Assembly (NCBI RefSeq): GCF_025369935.1
Contig: NZ_CP104467.1
Coordinates: forward strand, 4,967,001-5,031,000
Source of the DNA: Paenibacillus andongensis
Lineage (GTDB): Bacteria > Bacillota > Bacilli > Paenibacillales > NBRC-103111
Reading direction: 5' to 3'
Length of the DNA: 64,000 nucleotides
Made by a program: the position numbers and the translations under genes
The notes under the pieces: generated by a model
Told to the model about the DNA's origin: nothing
Databases searched by the model: none
Seen by the model: only the letters and a program-made list of their open reading frames with translations
Part shown: piece after piece, positions 28,982 through 38,300 of the stretch
How the letters are laid out: each line of letters starts with the position of its first letter
How positions within the stretch are numbered: the first letter of the stretch is position 1

Positions 28982-30009
28982 TTCGTTTCCCCCTTTAGTT
29001 GTGTGCTTTCGGCACGCGACATATGAGCTACTAAATCGATGACTCGGTTTGTGTAACCCCATTCGTTGTCATACCAGGCTAGCAGCTTGATTTGGTTTTC
29101 GTGCGTCATAATGCTAAGACCGTCGATGATGGCAGATTTCTCATTGCCTATATAATCCGCAGAAACAAGCGGCAATTCATTGTAATCAACAAAGCTTCCT
29201 ATTTGGCCGGCAATCGCCTTCTTGATGGCGAACTTCACATCATCAACACTAACTTTACGACCGACCACCACTTGAAGATCCAGCAGCGAAACATCTTGTG
29301 TCGGGACGCGAACGGACACACCTTGAATTTGGGATGCCAGATGAGGAATCACATCGATAAGTGCTTTCCCCACGCCAGTCGAAGTCGGAATAATTGAATT
29401 CGTGCAAGCCCTCGCACGTCGAAGATCTTTATGCGGGTTATCCATATGATTTTGATCATTCGTAAAAGCATGCACCGTTGTCATCCAACCCTGTTTAACT
29501 GAAAATGCTTCATCAAGGATATGGAGAACCGGTGCGATACAGTTGGTTGTACAGGAAGCTGCAGAAACCAATCGATGCTGCTTCGGATCATACTTCTCTT
29601 CATTCACACCCATGACAACTGTGAGGTCCATGTTCGTCCCTGGTGCAGTAATCAAAACCTTCTTGGCTCCAGCAAATAAGTGTCTTTCAGCGCCATGCCG
29701 GTGATTGAACTTTCCGGTTGCATCCACAACCAACTGGGCTCCATAATCCTCCCACGGCAATAAATCTGGTTCTCTTTCACTAATGACGGAAATCAGCTTT
29801 CCGTTAATCCTCATTAAGTTGTCATTTACCACATCAATTTTTGCGTCCCATGTGCCATGAACCGAATCATATTTCAACAAATGGGCTAATACATGAATGG
29901 GGCTTGTTGAATTGATCACGTTGATTTCAAACTCCTGCTGTTTCTCGGACAATGCTTTTCTCAAACAAAGCCTCCCGATTCTACCTGTACCACTAATTCC
30001 AACTCGCAT
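28960..30009 (-). CDS. gapB: Glyceraldehyde-3-phosphate dehydrogenase, GapB (gluconeogenic) type
   Basis: 349 aa from ATG 30009, six bases after GGAGG; the ATG at 30015 abuts the ribosome site. The Rossmann start is GISGTGRIGRL. The catalytic cysteine is in SAASCTTNC, where most homologues have SNASC. DNEWGY is near the C-terminus. After the second strand it reads VINSTSP, not the V-N-D of NAD-dependent GapA. That, with the stretch LAHLLKYDSVHG, matches NADP-preferring GapB. It probably runs in the gluconeogenic direction. It is first in the gapB-sr1p-ppdK-ccpN-ppsR operon. Confidence 0.9.
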   Translation of the reverse strand: MRVGISGTGRIGRLCLRKALSEKQQEFEINVINSTSPIHVLAHLLKYDSVHGTWDAKIDVVNDNLMRINGKLISVISEREPDLLPWEDYGAQLVVDATGKFNHRHGAERHLFAGAKKVLITAPGTNMDLTVVMGVNEEKYDPKQHRLVSAASCTTNCIAPVLHILDEAFSVKQGWMTTVHAFTNDQNHMDNPHKDLRRARACTNSIIPTSTGVGKALIDVIPHLASQIQGVSVRVPTQDVSLLDLQVVVGRKVSVDDVKFAIKKAIAGQIGSFVDYNELPLVSADYIGNEKSAIIDGLSIMTHENQIKLLAWYDNEWGYTNRVIDLVAHMSRAESTQLKGETKCLTQTM

Positions 30010-30040
30010 CTCCATCCTCCAATTCGTTATTGCGTTATTT

Positions 30041-30051
30041 AGTATGTCATA
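30041..30051 (-). promoter_or_regulatory. CcpN operator-like box upstream of gapB
   Basis: On the minus strand TATGACATACT matches the CcpN consensus TRTGHYATAYW, as I recall it, at all 11 positions. It sits 32 bp before the gapB ATG and adjoins a weak -10-like TACATT (30057-30052). It implies that CcpN represses its own operon. Confidence 0.6.
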
Positions 30052-30131
30052 AATGTATCACAAGGTTATATAATGTACAATATATATTTTAAAGTTCACA
30101 GAAATATCATCATTTATCATTATTTTAACGC

Positions 30132-30165
30132 TTTATTTTATATATGACGTCATATATAAAATAAA
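30132..30165. promoter_or_regulatory. 34-bp perfect palindrome upstream of gapB
   Basis: Perfect dyad centred between 30148 and 30149, with core TATATGACGTCATATA and A/T arms. Each half contains TCATATA, the right end of the CcpN consensus (9 of 11 matches for GACGTCATATA). It lies about 120 bp upstream of gapB and 6 bp from the oxidoreductase terminator. Confidence 0.55.
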
Positions 30166-30170
30166 AAGAA

Positions 30171-30201
30171 ACCGCCTTACGATGGGTAATCGTAAGGCGG
30201 T
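30171..30201 (-). terminator. Terminator of the flavoprotein gene
   Basis: A 13-bp perfect stem (30171-30183 with 30189-30201) with loop GGGTA. A T-rich tail follows on the minus strand. Confidence 0.85.
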
Positions 30202-30272
30202 AGTTAAAACATGATTGAAAAATAGATTCAAATCTTAGATTTAATGAAAAATATTTAAAATAAAAACGGTCA

Positions 30273-31172
30273 TTAGATGAATTCCTCCATCAAATCCATA
30301 TTCACTCCCACAGCTGCTCTACTGCCATCAGCCGCGGCATAAATTAATTGCGAAGGCATGAAATAAGACGCATCTCCGGCGGCATATAAACCCGTGACCG
30401 AACTTCTTCCAAACTCATCTGTCTTAATTCCACCTAACTCCGTCATTTCGCAGCCTAAGCTTTCTCCAAAAGATGCTTTTGGTACTAATTTAGAGTTAAC
30501 GAATCCACCGGCTCTCAGGATATGAGTACCATCAGTAAATCGTACCTGTTCAAGCATTCCACTTTGACCGATAAAAGCCCCAATGCGTTGTTCCATGACC
30601 TTAATTCCCTTCGATTCAAGCCATTCTTTTTGCTGATCGGACAAAGGTGCATGACCGTTCGTACATAGTACAACATCCTTACTCCAATTGAGGAGAAGCT
30701 TTGCCGTATGAAAAGCACTAGGGTATTCAGAAACAACGACAAGCGGTTGATCCCGAAGCTCCCAGCCGTCACAATAGGGACAATTAAACAAACTCTTCCC
30801 ATATAACGGATAAAGACCTTCGATCTCAGGAAAAATTTCCTTTACCCCCGTGGCCAAAATCAGTTTTCGCGCTTGAACGCTAACACCAGATGAAGTGAAC
30901 ATCTCAAATCCATATTCGGTTTTGTTTACAGAAGAAACCTCGGTCTGCCAATGATTAACTGACGGATAACGCAGCACTTCTTCATAGGCAATACGTCTGA
31001 ACTCGGCCGGTGCAATGCCATCTCGCGTAATAAATCCATGAGAAGCCTGCGTTACGGCATTTCTTGGCTGATTATTGTCAATCAAGACCACGCTTCTTCT
31101 TGCTCTGCCTAGTACCAATGCAGCATTCAAGCCTGCTGGTCCACCGCCAATAATGGCACAATCATAAATCAT
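30273..31172 (-). CDS. NAD(P)/FAD-dependent oxidoreductase, thioredoxin-reductase-like
   Basis: 299 aa from ATG 31172, nine bases after AAAGGAG; the upstream ATG at 31181 abuts that site. The FAD motif is IIGGGPAGLNAALVLGRARRSVVLID. A CPYCDGWEL motif lies in the TrxB disulfide region, and the second FAD motif ends in GLYAAGDAS. The family (two-domain flavoproteins with CPYC-D/H-G) overlaps thioredoxin reductases but usually lacks thioredoxin as partner. Its role may be disulfide or small-molecule redox chemistry. It is transcribed through a leader carrying its own terminator. Confidence 0.85.
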   Translation of the reverse strand: MIYDCAIIGGGPAGLNAALVLGRARRSVVLIDNNQPRNAVTQASHGFITRDGIAPAEFRRIAYEEVLRYPSVNHWQTEVSSVNKTEYGFEMFTSSGVSVQARKLILATGVKEIFPEIEGLYPLYGKSLFNCPYCDGWELRDQPLVVVSEYPSAFHTAKLLLNWSKDVVLCTNGHAPLSDQQKEWLESKGIKVMEQRIGAFIGQSGMLEQVRFTDGTHILRAGGFVNSKLVPKASFGESLGCEMTELGGIKTDEFGRSSVTGLYAAGDASYFMPSQLIYAAADGSRAAVGVNMDLMEEFI

Positions 31173-31243
31173 GATGATCATCTCCTTTAAATATTAATCA
31201 AGGTCATAGTAGACTCTTAATATCTTTAATAGTTTCTAAAAAA

Positions 31244-31290
31244 ATGACTTAGCTCAAACTTACGATTAATTTGTGAGCCAAATCAGTCAT
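31244..31290 (-). terminator. Terminator-like hairpin inside the flavoprotein leader (possible attenuator)
   Basis: On the minus strand, an imperfect stem with arms starting ATGACT and ending AGTCAT (inner pairing around GCTCA / TGAGC) is followed by seven Ts. It lies downstream of the promoter at 31322-31350 and about 70 bp before the gene. Confidence 0.55.
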
Positions 31291-31321
31291 AATCTCGCTA
31301 AATAATAGACTTAACATATCT

Positions 31322-31350
31322 ATAATATCTACTTAATGACAATGTGTCAA
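31322..31350 (-). promoter_or_regulatory. SigA promoter of the flavoprotein gene
   Basis: On the minus strand, -35 TTGACA (31350-31345), spacer exactly 17 bp, and -10 TATTAT (31327-31322). The resulting 5' leader would be about 140 nt. The remaining part of this gene-free stretch (31351-31584) shows no feature I can name. Confidence 0.75.
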
Positions 31351-31584
31351 GATATGCCTCTCTCGTCAAAATGACTTGATCAAACAAATTTTTCGGAATA
31401 TGGACTATGGATATTGGGTAGAAATGGAAAGAAGGAACTCTAATTAGCTATTTGCTGGGCAATCATTGGAAAGGCAGCATACATTTTAATTCCCAAATGA
31501 TTGTGCTGTCTTGTTTAAGAGCAAAATATATTGTTTACTATTTACTGAAACGACTAATTTAGGAATTCGAGGCGAGTAATAGAG

Positions 31585-32193
31585 ATGCACAAGCAAAAAC
31601 GCAAAGACAAATGGAACAACCTCTTTGAACTAGCCATGTATGTGACTGCAGCAGTCTGCTTTATTTATTTTTGGGTGAAAGGCGTCCCAGCCAAAATGTT
31701 TCAGGCGGCTTTGATTGTTGCTGTGCTGCTGATCATCCGACTCGTGGTCAAAATCACAAAGACAACGATGTTTGCTGCGTTGCGGTTTTCCGTCCTATTG
31801 TTCATTTTTGTCTCGATGTTTATGGCAAACGAGTTTGGATTTTATAAAGTAATCCCTTACCTGGATAAAATCGAGCATCTGTTTTCGGGCTTGATCCTTT
31901 GTTTCGTCGGTCTATTAGTTTATATGAAAGCAAGCAATGGCGAGAAAGCGTCCGTCCCGAATGCACAGGTTGCTGTGTGGTTTTGCCTTTTCTTTTCCAC
32001 CGCCATGGCCGGCGTTTGGGAAATCTACGAGTTTACGACAGATGGTCTGTTCGGTCTACATTCACAAAACGGAAGTTTGGTCGACACAATGACGGATATC
32101 ATTTGCGGTACCATAGGCGCAGTTGCAACCAGTATCTATCTAGCTTTCAAGGCGAAGAGGAAAAAAATGCCTCTGATTGACGTCCAATCCTGA
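31585..32193 (+). CDS. Membrane protein, DUF2238/YjdF-like
   Basis: 202 aa with about six TM segments and charged ends. A DKIEHLFSG motif and the later WEIYEFTTDGLFG-x-Q-N-G-S-x-V-D-T-M-T-D-I-I-x-G pattern, rich in membrane-embedded acids and histidine, resemble the DUF2238 family. No function is established. It stands alone, and no clear ribosome site or promoter is visible beyond GAGGCGAG upstream. Confidence 0.7.
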   Translation: MHKQKRKDKWNNLFELAMYVTAAVCFIYFWVKGVPAKMFQAALIVAVLLIIRLVVKITKTTMFAALRFSVLLFIFVSMFMANEFGFYKVIPYLDKIEHLFSGLILCFVGLLVYMKASNGEKASVPNAQVAVWFCLFFSTAMAGVWEIYEFTTDGLFGLHSQNGSLVDTMTDIICGTIGAVATSIYLAFKAKRKKMPLIDVQS

Positions 32194-32270
32194 CCTCGTG
32201 AGCAGGTATTTCAATCAAACGTATACCAAAAGTTTAATGGGATGAAATGTGCCTGTTAGATGTCAAAAAA

Positions 32271-32306
32271 AGACCAACCTAAAGTCTGAATGACTTAGAT
32301 TGGTCT
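32271..32306 (-). terminator. Terminator of the mannosidase operon
   Basis: Arms AGACCAACCTAAAGTC and GACTTAGATTGGTCT pair with one wobble and one bulge. Six Ts follow on the minus strand. It may also stop plus-strand transcripts from the membrane protein gene. Confidence 0.7.
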
Positions 32307-32326
32307 ATTCTGCGTCTATTTAGCAT

Positions 32327-32458
32327 CTATTTAGCGTTATGCCTCACTGTACCGTTCAATCCGCGGACCCCATCAGGCGCTTGAACGCCAAATAATGTAG
32401 GATGATCATGCTTCGCAGCGGCTGCCCCAGTAGTTACACCTCTTTTCGTTATTTCCAT
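32327..32458 (-). CDS. Candidate 43-aa small protein
   Basis: An open frame starting at ATG 32458 with GGAG eight bases upstream. The product starts MEITKRGVTTGAAAAKHDHP and ends in RHNAK, with a Gly/Ala-rich, basic middle. The composition looks protein-like, but I know no family. Both the ribosome site and the ATG lie in the arms of a hairpin of the array at 32452-32606, so translation could be structure-controlled. It may also be chance. Confidence 0.35.
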   Translation of the reverse strand: MEITKRGVTTGAAAAKHDHPTLFGVQAPDGVRGLNGTVRHNAK

Positions 32459-32606
32459 TGGATTAACTCCAATGAAAGTAGCGATTTGATAGCCTGGAAG
32501 CCGATTTCATTGGAATATTTCCAATGAAATTGCGATTTTCGAAGCATGAGAGTTGATTCCATTGGAAACATTCCAATGGAGGTATTCATTTCATGCTGAA
32601 AACCGA
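32452..32606. repeat. Tandem array of three hairpin repeats, 52-53 bp period
   Basis: Units start at 32452, 32505 and 32557. Each opens with a dyad of the form CATTGGA-N4/5-TCCAATG and continues with a partly conserved tail ending in CGA/TGA. It lies between the alpha-mannosidase operon end and its terminator. Confidence 0.7.
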
Positions 32607-32625
32607 CTCGAATGTTCCAGTTATC

Positions 32626-35355
32626 TTATTGCTGAATCCCGATGGTAACAATTTCGCAAGGACCTGTCGGCAATGACATTTGACCTTCAGCGTCAGTTTC
32701 AATGCTCGGGCCGTTCACTTCCATAATCGTACTCTTATAGAAGGAGTAAAGAGGTATATTGGAATTTAGTTTGAGCTCAGTATTTTGGGAGCTCATGTTG
32801 TACCAACGGAGCAGCAGATCGCCAGTGCCTTCATTCATTTTCATGGAGGAAAAGGCTATCTTATCGCCTTCCCAACGGAATGGTGCATACGTAGGTGCAA
32901 TGCGTCCGTTGTGAATGCCCGTTTGACATAACGTCCACGGAATTTGGAATTGGTAGGCTTGCTCGTAAGCGCCGTATTGCTCGCCTTCACCGTTATACGG
33001 AATGATGGCCATTCGGACAGTGTGCTCTCCTAGACACTGCGCTTCCGGCGTCGGGAACAAGCCCCAGTCGCCGAGCTCGCCAACTGCGCGAAGCAGTGTC
33101 ACGGCAATCGTATTGCGTCCGTCCTGCAGAACTTCGTATTCGTTCAATCCGAGGTTAGCAACTACAAGACCAGCCTCCGCCTCGCTTACATCAATGAATG
33201 CCTGTTGATGCTGCGTATTGCTTGGATTTTCCCACTCAGCAGACGGCGTATTGTCACGCTGCGGGATTTCAAACATGGAGTCAACACGGTGAACTTGTGT
33301 ATTCAGATCCGTTGGGAACAACATCCGCAGACGATGATCTTTGGCCTGATTGTTGAAGGATGCCTCGATCTCTACCCCATTGCCGCCGCGGCTCAGACTG
33401 ACAATGGTACGGATCTGCATAGGTACCATGCGAGTTGACCGCTGAGCTTTTCTGTGCGGATAGTAAATCAAATCGCGCTGCTCTTCTTCCAATAATTCGT
33501 TCGCAGACGCAGGGATTTCCCAGTCGTGGACAATTTCAATTGCTGCCTGATAGGACGTATCCTTTAACATACGGATTTGTGCAGGTAAGCCATGGGTAGT
33601 AAGCGGCGCCTCGCCATCCGGTTGTTTGTACATATACTCGTTACCGATATCCCCGGTATTCTCATACACGCCTAAATCTCGGTAAACACGTCCATTCTTC
33701 TTGTCTGTCAACGTGAATGATCCGTTATCCGCGATTTCTACTTTCAGCGATTCATTCTCCAGCACCCGGTCTCCCGCAAACAGAGAGGAATCAACAATCT
33801 TCTCTTCCCTTTTGACCCAAGCGTACGTCTTCAGCCCCAAAGCAGGAACATTCTCCGCCTCAAAAGTCAGCTTCACTTTACGGGACATATACGGTTGACG
33901 GAACTTGTCGTCTGGCAAATCGTAACCGAATTGCAGTCCAAGGTCTTCAATCGTACATGCTACGACATTCCCCAGCTCGTCCACGAGCGTACGGCCCGAA
34001 AGATCCGCTGCTTTCGCAAAACTGCTTGCTTCTTCAAGTGTGTATCCATCCCGGAAGTACAAACGTAAAGCATCAAGCTCGATACTTACAACGCCGGTAC
34101 GCTCCCAACCAGTTGTATTAAAAACAACGACCGGTAAGGCGTTTTCGCCCGCTTTCGCAAAGCTCGACGTATCAATCGCTTCAGCAATCGCTCGTTTACT
34201 GTCATCGACGATCGATTCCGCCACATGCCGGCTTTTCTCGAAGCGCGTCACCATTTCCCGATGCACTTCGTCTACCGAGCAGCCGCAAATGCTATCGTGC
34301 GGATGATTCTGCATTAATGTTTTCCAAGCATATGTGAATAAATGATGCGGGTATTTCTCTCCCACTTCGAGGACGTGCGCGAAAGCGGCCAACGGTTCAG
34401 CCACTTTTTCGAGCATCGCTTGCCCCACCTGGTTCATCTGCTTCAAATAAACACGAGCTGAAGCGGTGTTCACGAGCGTTGACCAACCATCTGTCCGTTG
34501 ACTGCGAAGCTCACCTTTTACCGTAGAAAGCTCATGTTTCAAGGAACGCTGAACAGCTTGCAAGTAATCGATAAAATTCGAATGAACAAAGGTCGTATCC
34601 GGATACAGCTCTCTCGCGATTTGTATCGCTTCAGGCAAGTCCAACTGAACCGGCTGGTGGTCACAGCCATTCATAAAGAGCAGCTCACCAGTTGATGCGT
34701 ATTTCTCTGCGTCCGCTAGCTTTCGCTCCCAGTACGCTTTCGCTTCTTCCCGATCTACTGGAATTTCATTGCCGTTCGAATACCAATTGGCGAACAGAAT
34801 ACCAAGTACCTGGGAGCCATCGGGTCCTTCCCAGAGCAGCTCCGAAAATGACGATTCATAATCACCGTCAGAAACGGTATTATTAAAGCCTGTCGGCTTC
34901 ACGCCGCGGCCAAACAAAGCATTCGTGATCCCAGACTGCTGCATCAGCTGCGGCGTTTGGCCTACAAGACCGAACGTATCAGGAAAATAACCGATCTTTG
35001 ATACATCGCCATATTTCTTCGCATCCTGATGCCCGATTTGCATATTTCGTACATTGGCTTCACCGCTGGTCAGAAAGGCATCCTGCAAAATATACCATGG
35101 ACCTATTAAAATACGACCGTCCTGAATAAATTTGGTCAATCGATCCTTTTGATCAGGTCTGACCTGGAGATAGTCCTCCAAAATAATCGTTTGTCCGTCC
35201 AAAAAGAAGCTGCGATAATTCGGATCCTGATCCATTTTATCCAGCAGCGTATCTACTAGCTTAACGAGTCGAACATGATGCTTCTCATAAGGTAAATACC
35301 ATTCCCGGTCCCAATGCGTATGGGAAATGATATGAGCGGTTCTCTTGGTGCCCAT
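32626..35355 (-). CDS. Alpha-mannosidase, GH38
   Basis: 909 aa. It opens with HIISHTHWDREWYLPYE, the GH38 metal-site signature (H14, D16). D126 in IGYFPDTFG is the nucleophile and metal ligand. The catalytic barrel is about 1-270, followed by the helical middle domain and C-terminal beta domains. The relatives are MngB-type and streptococcal N-glycan mannosidases, which cleave alpha-1,2/1,3/1,6-mannose in the cytoplasm. No signal peptide is present, consistent with import of oligosaccharides. It is the last gene of the locus, 3 bp after the GH-A gene. Confidence 0.93.
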   Translation of the reverse strand: MGTKRTAHIISHTHWDREWYLPYEKHHVRLVKLVDTLLDKMDQDPNYRSFFLDGQTIILEDYLQVRPDQKDRLTKFIQDGRILIGPWYILQDAFLTSGEANVRNMQIGHQDAKKYGDVSKIGYFPDTFGLVGQTPQLMQQSGITNALFGRGVKPTGFNNTVSDGDYESSFSELLWEGPDGSQVLGILFANWYSNGNEIPVDREEAKAYWERKLADAEKYASTGELLFMNGCDHQPVQLDLPEAIQIARELYPDTTFVHSNFIDYLQAVQRSLKHELSTVKGELRSQRTDGWSTLVNTASARVYLKQMNQVGQAMLEKVAEPLAAFAHVLEVGEKYPHHLFTYAWKTLMQNHPHDSICGCSVDEVHREMVTRFEKSRHVAESIVDDSKRAIAEAIDTSSFAKAGENALPVVVFNTTGWERTGVVSIELDALRLYFRDGYTLEEASSFAKAADLSGRTLVDELGNVVACTIEDLGLQFGYDLPDDKFRQPYMSRKVKLTFEAENVPALGLKTYAWVKREEKIVDSSLFAGDRVLENESLKVEIADNGSFTLTDKKNGRVYRDLGVYENTGDIGNEYMYKQPDGEAPLTTHGLPAQIRMLKDTSYQAAIEIVHDWEIPASANELLEEEQRDLIYYPHRKAQRSTRMVPMQIRTIVSLSRGGNGVEIEASFNNQAKDHRLRMLFPTDLNTQVHRVDSMFEIPQRDNTPSAEWENPSNTQHQQAFIDVSEAEAGLVVANLGLNEYEVLQDGRNTIAVTLLRAVGELGDWGLFPTPEAQCLGEHTVRMAIIPYNGEGEQYGAYEQAYQFQIPWTLCQTGIHNGRIAPTYAPFRWEGDKIAFSSMKMNEGTGDLLLRWYNMSSQNTELKLNSNIPLYSFYKSTIMEVNGPSIETDAEGQMSLPTGPCEIVTIGIQQ

Positions 35356-35358
35356 CGT

Positions 35359-38300
35359 TTAACTCCTTTCAATATGGACTTCGCCATGACGGTATACGGA
35401 GATGAGATTGCCCTGCGTATCTGCAGCAAAGAGAACAGAACGCTCTTTCTCTAGCGTAAATGCATAGGTTGCCTCGCTATCCGTATCCTTCACTTTGACA
35501 TTCACATCCCATGCAAATTCAGAAACGAATACATATAGGAAGCCATTCTTAAAGCGTAACTTCCTTCCGTATACACCTGCAATTTCGCCGCCTTGCAGCC
35601 ATTCCAATCCGCTATCACAGCCCGCAGCATCGATGGCATAACGATACAGTTCGACCACCGTATCCAATCGCTCGTTCAATTCAACGGGCAACGGACTCCA
35701 AATGAGTCTGCCTTTGCCCAGCGGAATATCGACAACCGCATCACCAAAGCTACCAGACACAGATACAGCACCCGCTTCCGACTGACCAGCCCGCACTTCT
35801 TTCACAACTTCAGCTATTCGGCGCTTATCAAAGGATACCGGGAACGCTGCACCTTGCAGCTCAAGCATTTCTTCCCGCCTTACATTGTGAAGCTCAGCTG
35901 CTCCCAGCTCATCGATTAAACGCGGCTTTTGCTTCCAATAAGCATCAAGACTGAGTGGACCTGTCGCTAACAGCGTCGCACCCGTGCGCTGTACGATAGC
36001 TACAAGCTTCAGCCATGCTTGTTCATCAAAATTATGCGCGCTCGGCAGCAGGATCAGCTTCGCTGGTTGATCCTCCAGCGCATCCAAATGATATTCCGAA
36101 GCCGCACGGAACGGCATCTTCATTTGATACGACAGCACACGCGTCATTTTAGACGTCCCATCAAATGCCAATTTCCGGTTGGAAAAATCGTTCGAATAAG
36201 GGAAAATCGCGACGATATCTTCCAACGTTCGATCGTGGAACAAATCTCTGATTCCAGCCATAAACCGCCCGAAATCGTAAGAAACATCAGCTTCTGGCTT
36301 CTCAGTACCGTCGGCCCGAAGCGCACCAATATGCGATTCGTTCGCATTATCCATATAAAAGTTCGTATTCCAAATCCAATGAATTGCACCGGCACCTCCG
36401 GTAGCAAATGCATAGGCATATTTGCGCTCCAACAGGCTGCGCAGTTCGTTCTCCGATCGTTTAGCGCGCCCATCCGGTGTCTCCACGTACATGATGCCTG
36501 TTTCTTGAATGACATTCGGCTTATTCGCTGTTTTGGCAAAAATGCCGTCCCAAACGAGGTTATCATTCAGCCACCACGAGTGCACGGTTGTATAGTCAAC
36601 CGCCTCCTCATAAAACAAAGGAGAAGGCCGCTGCGCGCCAAGCGCCTCATCCTGTCCGACCACCACGAGATGATCCGGACTGATTTCTTTAATCGTATCG
36701 TAAAGCTCTTTGGCCCAACGGTTATGCATCTCCATCGAGAACAGACAGTAATCCAGCCAGCGAGTTCCTTTTTTGCCATTGTGCATATCCTGCACGTCAA
36801 AATTGATTTCGCCAGCCTCCGGAATAGCCGCTGCTTCAAAAGTCGGAAGCTGTTCAGGCGACATGTTCCACCGCTCTTGAAGAAGCTCGATACGGCCATG
36901 ACGCTGCTTAAGCCACTCTGCAAAAGCCTGCCGTTCATAGATATCCCGAGTGGATCGCGGTCCCGCAGAAAAGATCAGAGCGGGATCAAACATGGAAGGC
37001 TCGTTAATCAAATCCCAGTCCACATGCGTCGTCTCACGATGACGCGAAACGATGGAGCGGATAAACCGCTTCTGCGCCTCTACGCTTTGCGGATCGAGAT
37101 AAGGGTTAACCCCTTCCCAAGTTTCTGGCGTAAAGGAGAAGAAGGTGAACGTTACCTGGAGTTTGTGTTTCTTAGCCGTTAAGAAGAAAGCATCAATCGC
37201 TCTCAGAACCTCTTCGGAAGCATGTCCATCCACCTGCATGATATTGCGGTAAGCCGTCCAAATTCCTGTTCGGATCCAATTGATGCCCGCTTTGGCCATT
37301 TGGGCCATATCTCGATCCCAGACATCGCTATTGGGCAGGAATAAGAATTTGCGAGCGACATCGGATGTCATATACGTCATGCCGACGATCGGCAGCGGAC
37401 GCCCGTCCTTAATGAAATAATCGCGATCGCAGGTAATCGGTTGTCCCTCAGCAAGCAGCGAGGAATCGTGCCCCCAGAAGCCTTGGCGAAGCACGCGAAG
37501 CTCTCCATCGTCAGACGTTGCCTTGCAAATTATATGGTATAAACCAGGTTGTATGTTAATCGGCACCGGTATTCGTACCACGTTGAATTCTTTATTCACC
37601 TGGGCCGTTATACGATGGGTCCATACAATCTGTGCATCACCCTCATGTGCTATACGAAGATCAAAGGTCCATTGCTTCGAGGCAGCACCAGCTTGGAGCC
37701 CTCCGATAAGCTGAGTTTGGAGCGTCAGCATCGCATGCTCGCCCGGCTCGAAGCTGGCATAATTCGGCTTGATCCACAGCTCCGTAACACCACTTTCACA
37801 AAATGCCGCCCACCCCATCAACGCTTGGGCACCGCCTTCGTTCCAAAACGAAGGACTAAGCGGAACATTGACAAACATCCAGCGCGAGCCGATAAACGTG
37901 CCGCGCGAATTTTCCCAAAGAACGACTGGCGCGGCCACTTCGCGGCCGTCCTTACTAATGCTTTTCAAGAGCGGATAAATCTGTGTGCTCATGGTACCCG
38001 CAGCGCCCATTTGATCAGGCAGGTCGCTGTTGCGTGTCGTGTGCGGAACCAGATTCCACGTATCTGCAAGCGCGAACATCGATTCCTGCCCCTCAAGCAG
38101 CGGCAAGGTTTCTAACGCGGTATAGGAACGCATGGGAACGGCTTCAACACGAAGTATTTCATGAATGTACAACTGCTGATGATAGGCGGTCTGCTCCGAT
38201 TCGATATGCCAGCCATCCACTTCACGGCGCACTGGACGCTTGAAGGCTGCGCCGCCAATACTGAGCAGCCCGCCTCCGCGTTTCAAGAATGCAAGGATCT

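Noticed and set aside
28982..29062. 85-aa form of the SR1P-like gene starting at 29062
   Set aside because: The extension lies inside gapB coding sequence with no ribosome site; the ATG at 28981 has AAAGGGGG and fits the family.
36019..37182. Long open frame (387 codons) on the plus strand
   Set aside because: It lies wholly antisense to the conserved catalytic barrel of the GH-A hydrolase and has no family features or ribosome site; it is a shadow of that gene.
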